NCBI RefSeq assembly: GCF_013415105.1
Contig: NZ_JACCDF010000001.1
Location: 513,174 to 577,173, forward strand
DNA length: 64,000 nucleotides
Direction: 5' to 3'
DNA from: Vreelandella salicampi
GTDB lineage: Bacteria; Pseudomonadota; Gammaproteobacteria; Pseudomonadales; Halomonadaceae
Part shown: positions 63,442 through 64,000 of the stretch, one piece after another
Position numbering within the stretch: the stretch's first letter is position 1
How the letters are laid out: each line of letters starts with the position of its first letter
Position numbers and translations under genes: made by a program
The notes under the pieces: model-generated
Told to the model about the DNA's origin: nothing
Databases searched by the model: none
What the model saw: the letters and a program-made list of their open reading frames with translations, nothing else

Positions 63442-63864
63442 TTAGCGATTAACAGACCGAGTAATTATTTTCGCCTGGCGTGTCTTCGTGGGCTCTTCAA
63501 GCGGCTCCTTAGCATTTTCATTGTAAGCCTTTCGCAAGCTGGGTTCACGGAAGATGAATTTTTCAATCTGCTCAGAAAGCTGGTCTTCGTCATTCGGTAG
63601 CGGAAGGTTATATTCTTCGATTAGAGGGAGAAATTTTTTGGCAATCGTCTGCGCCGTTCTAACACGCCCTGGCCAGCCGTTGTCTGGGCGTTTCGAGAGT
63701 GCCTCTTTCACTAAACCACGCAGTAGTATTTCTCGTTCTTCCTTTTTCTCATTACGCGCAGCTTGAGCCTTGTTCTGCCTCACCTCATAACTATTGTTTC
63801 TCGTTTCCTTTAAAATTCGCCAAGCTGTTGCATGTTGTTGCGCGCAAGAAAAGGCTGAAATCAT
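63442..63864 (-). CDS. Hypothetical protein
   Basis: 140 aa from ATG 63864-63862; the frame also allows a TTG at 63894. Neither start has a good ribosome binding site. Hydrophilic and rich in Lys, Arg and Glu, with a helical charged segment (RNEKKEEREILLRGLVKEAL) and GWPGRVRTAQTIAKKFLPLI in the middle. Not recognised. It sits immediately after the IS30 transposase end and may be a cargo gene disturbed by that insertion. Confidence 0.5.
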   Translation of the reverse strand: MISAFSCAQQHATAWRILKETRNNSYEVRQNKAQAARNEKKEEREILLRGLVKEALSKRPDNGWPGRVRTAQTIAKKFLPLIEEYNLPLPNDEDQLSEQIEKFIFREPSLRKAYNENAKEPLEEPTKTRQAKIITRSVNR

Positions 63865-63890
63865 TTTCGTACCAATTTTAAACCCTGAAT

Positions 63891-64000
63891 TCAACTAATA
63901 AGTGCAGCACCCGCGGTTTCTAGTGCTCCTGAATATTCTCCTAAGAACACCTGGGCTGGGGTTCGGTATCCCAGCCGCTTTCTGGGTCTATCGTTCAGCT
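63891..64000 (-). CDS. IS30-family transposase, C-terminal end (cut by window edge)
   Basis: Minus-strand frame entering from the right edge, reading LNDRPRKRLGYRTPAQVFL and ending ALIS with TGA at 63893-63891. The NxRPRKxLGxxTPxxVF signature is the usual C-terminus of IS30-family transposases. The catalytic core is outside the window. Confidence 0.82.
   Translation of the reverse strand, partial: LNDRPRKRLGYRTPAQVFLGEYSGALETAGAALIS

Larger units (their letters stand above)
41545..64000. mobile_element. Integrated genomic island (left junction in window, right end outside)
   Basis: Begins at a duplicated 3' tRNA-Leu piece and holds repeats, IS elements, toxin-antitoxin and restriction genes, phage-type recombination genes, RadC, YfjJ- and YfjI-like proteins. 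Composition changes sharply, with 44500-48900 clearly AT-rich. No integrase is seen; for tRNA-targeted elements it normally lies at the other end, next to the intact tRNA. Confidence 0.85.

Overview
The window looks like chromosome from a halophilic gammaproteobacterium, most likely Halomonas or a close relative. This is inferred from the moderately high GC core, a pseudomonad-type arginine succinyltransferase operon (two AstA paralogues), a DbpA helicase next to a RIO1-like kinase, and the general gene mix. No rRNA or species-level marker is present.

Core chromosome (1-41544). Genes are mostly metabolic, transport and signalling: a CorA-like transporter (cut by the window edge) coupled to a GAF-PAS-GGDEF protein; an SSS-family transporter under a TPP riboswitch; an AhpD-like protein; MmsA behind a complete TRAP transporter operon (dctP-dctQ-dctM); a tandem universal stress protein; an AsmA/YdbH-like envelope protein; the ammonia-producing arginine succinyltransferase pathway (astC-aruF-aruG-astD-astB, without astE) followed by an EamA transporter; FabV enoyl-ACP reductase; a glutathione peroxidase; LysE, YebC/YeeN, an alcohol dehydrogenase and an ABC exporter; RIO kinase plus DbpA; YbaK; PIN-PhoH; a histidine kinase with a response regulator carrying a degenerate HD-GYP domain; a chemoreceptor with an EWETF tail; and a YihY/BrkB membrane protein.

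Island (41545 to the end). A 60-bp 3' piece of a tRNA-Leu(CAA) gene lacking its 5' half marks an integration junction; the intact tRNA and probably the integrase should lie beyond the right edge. Just inside are short 11-bp direct repeats resembling integrase arm sites, and the ~160-bp segment carrying them occurs again, diverged, at 44493-44646. Between the two copies sits a RelE/HigB-type toxin and NadS-type antitoxin pair whose toxin gene is split by an IS3-family element with a 5-bp target duplication. Next comes an AT-rich three-gene cluster: a methyltransferase fused to an HsdS-like recognition domain (minus strand), diverging from an AAA-type ATPase with a C-terminal zinc ribbon and a HEPN-type protein with an R-x4-H motif. 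This is the best candidate in the window for an undescribed defence system. It is followed by a type III restriction-modification pair (mod-res), a very small well-translated gene, an XRE-ImmA/PIN pair with its own operator, a RadC-like protein, a phage-type recombination pair (YqaJ exonuclease and ERF annealing protein), DUF932, a small zinc-knuckle/glycine-rich protein, a hairpin-dense non-coding stretch, an HUH-type YfjJ/inovirus Gp2-like protein and a YfjI (DUF3987) protein. The right end is decaying: a transposase stub, non-coding remnants, an orphan gene and the 3' end of an IS30-family transposase.

Reading as a whole: the first two thirds is stable core genome, the last third a tRNA-targeted island that stacks at least two restriction or restriction-like systems, two toxin-antitoxin-like modules and a replication/recombination module.
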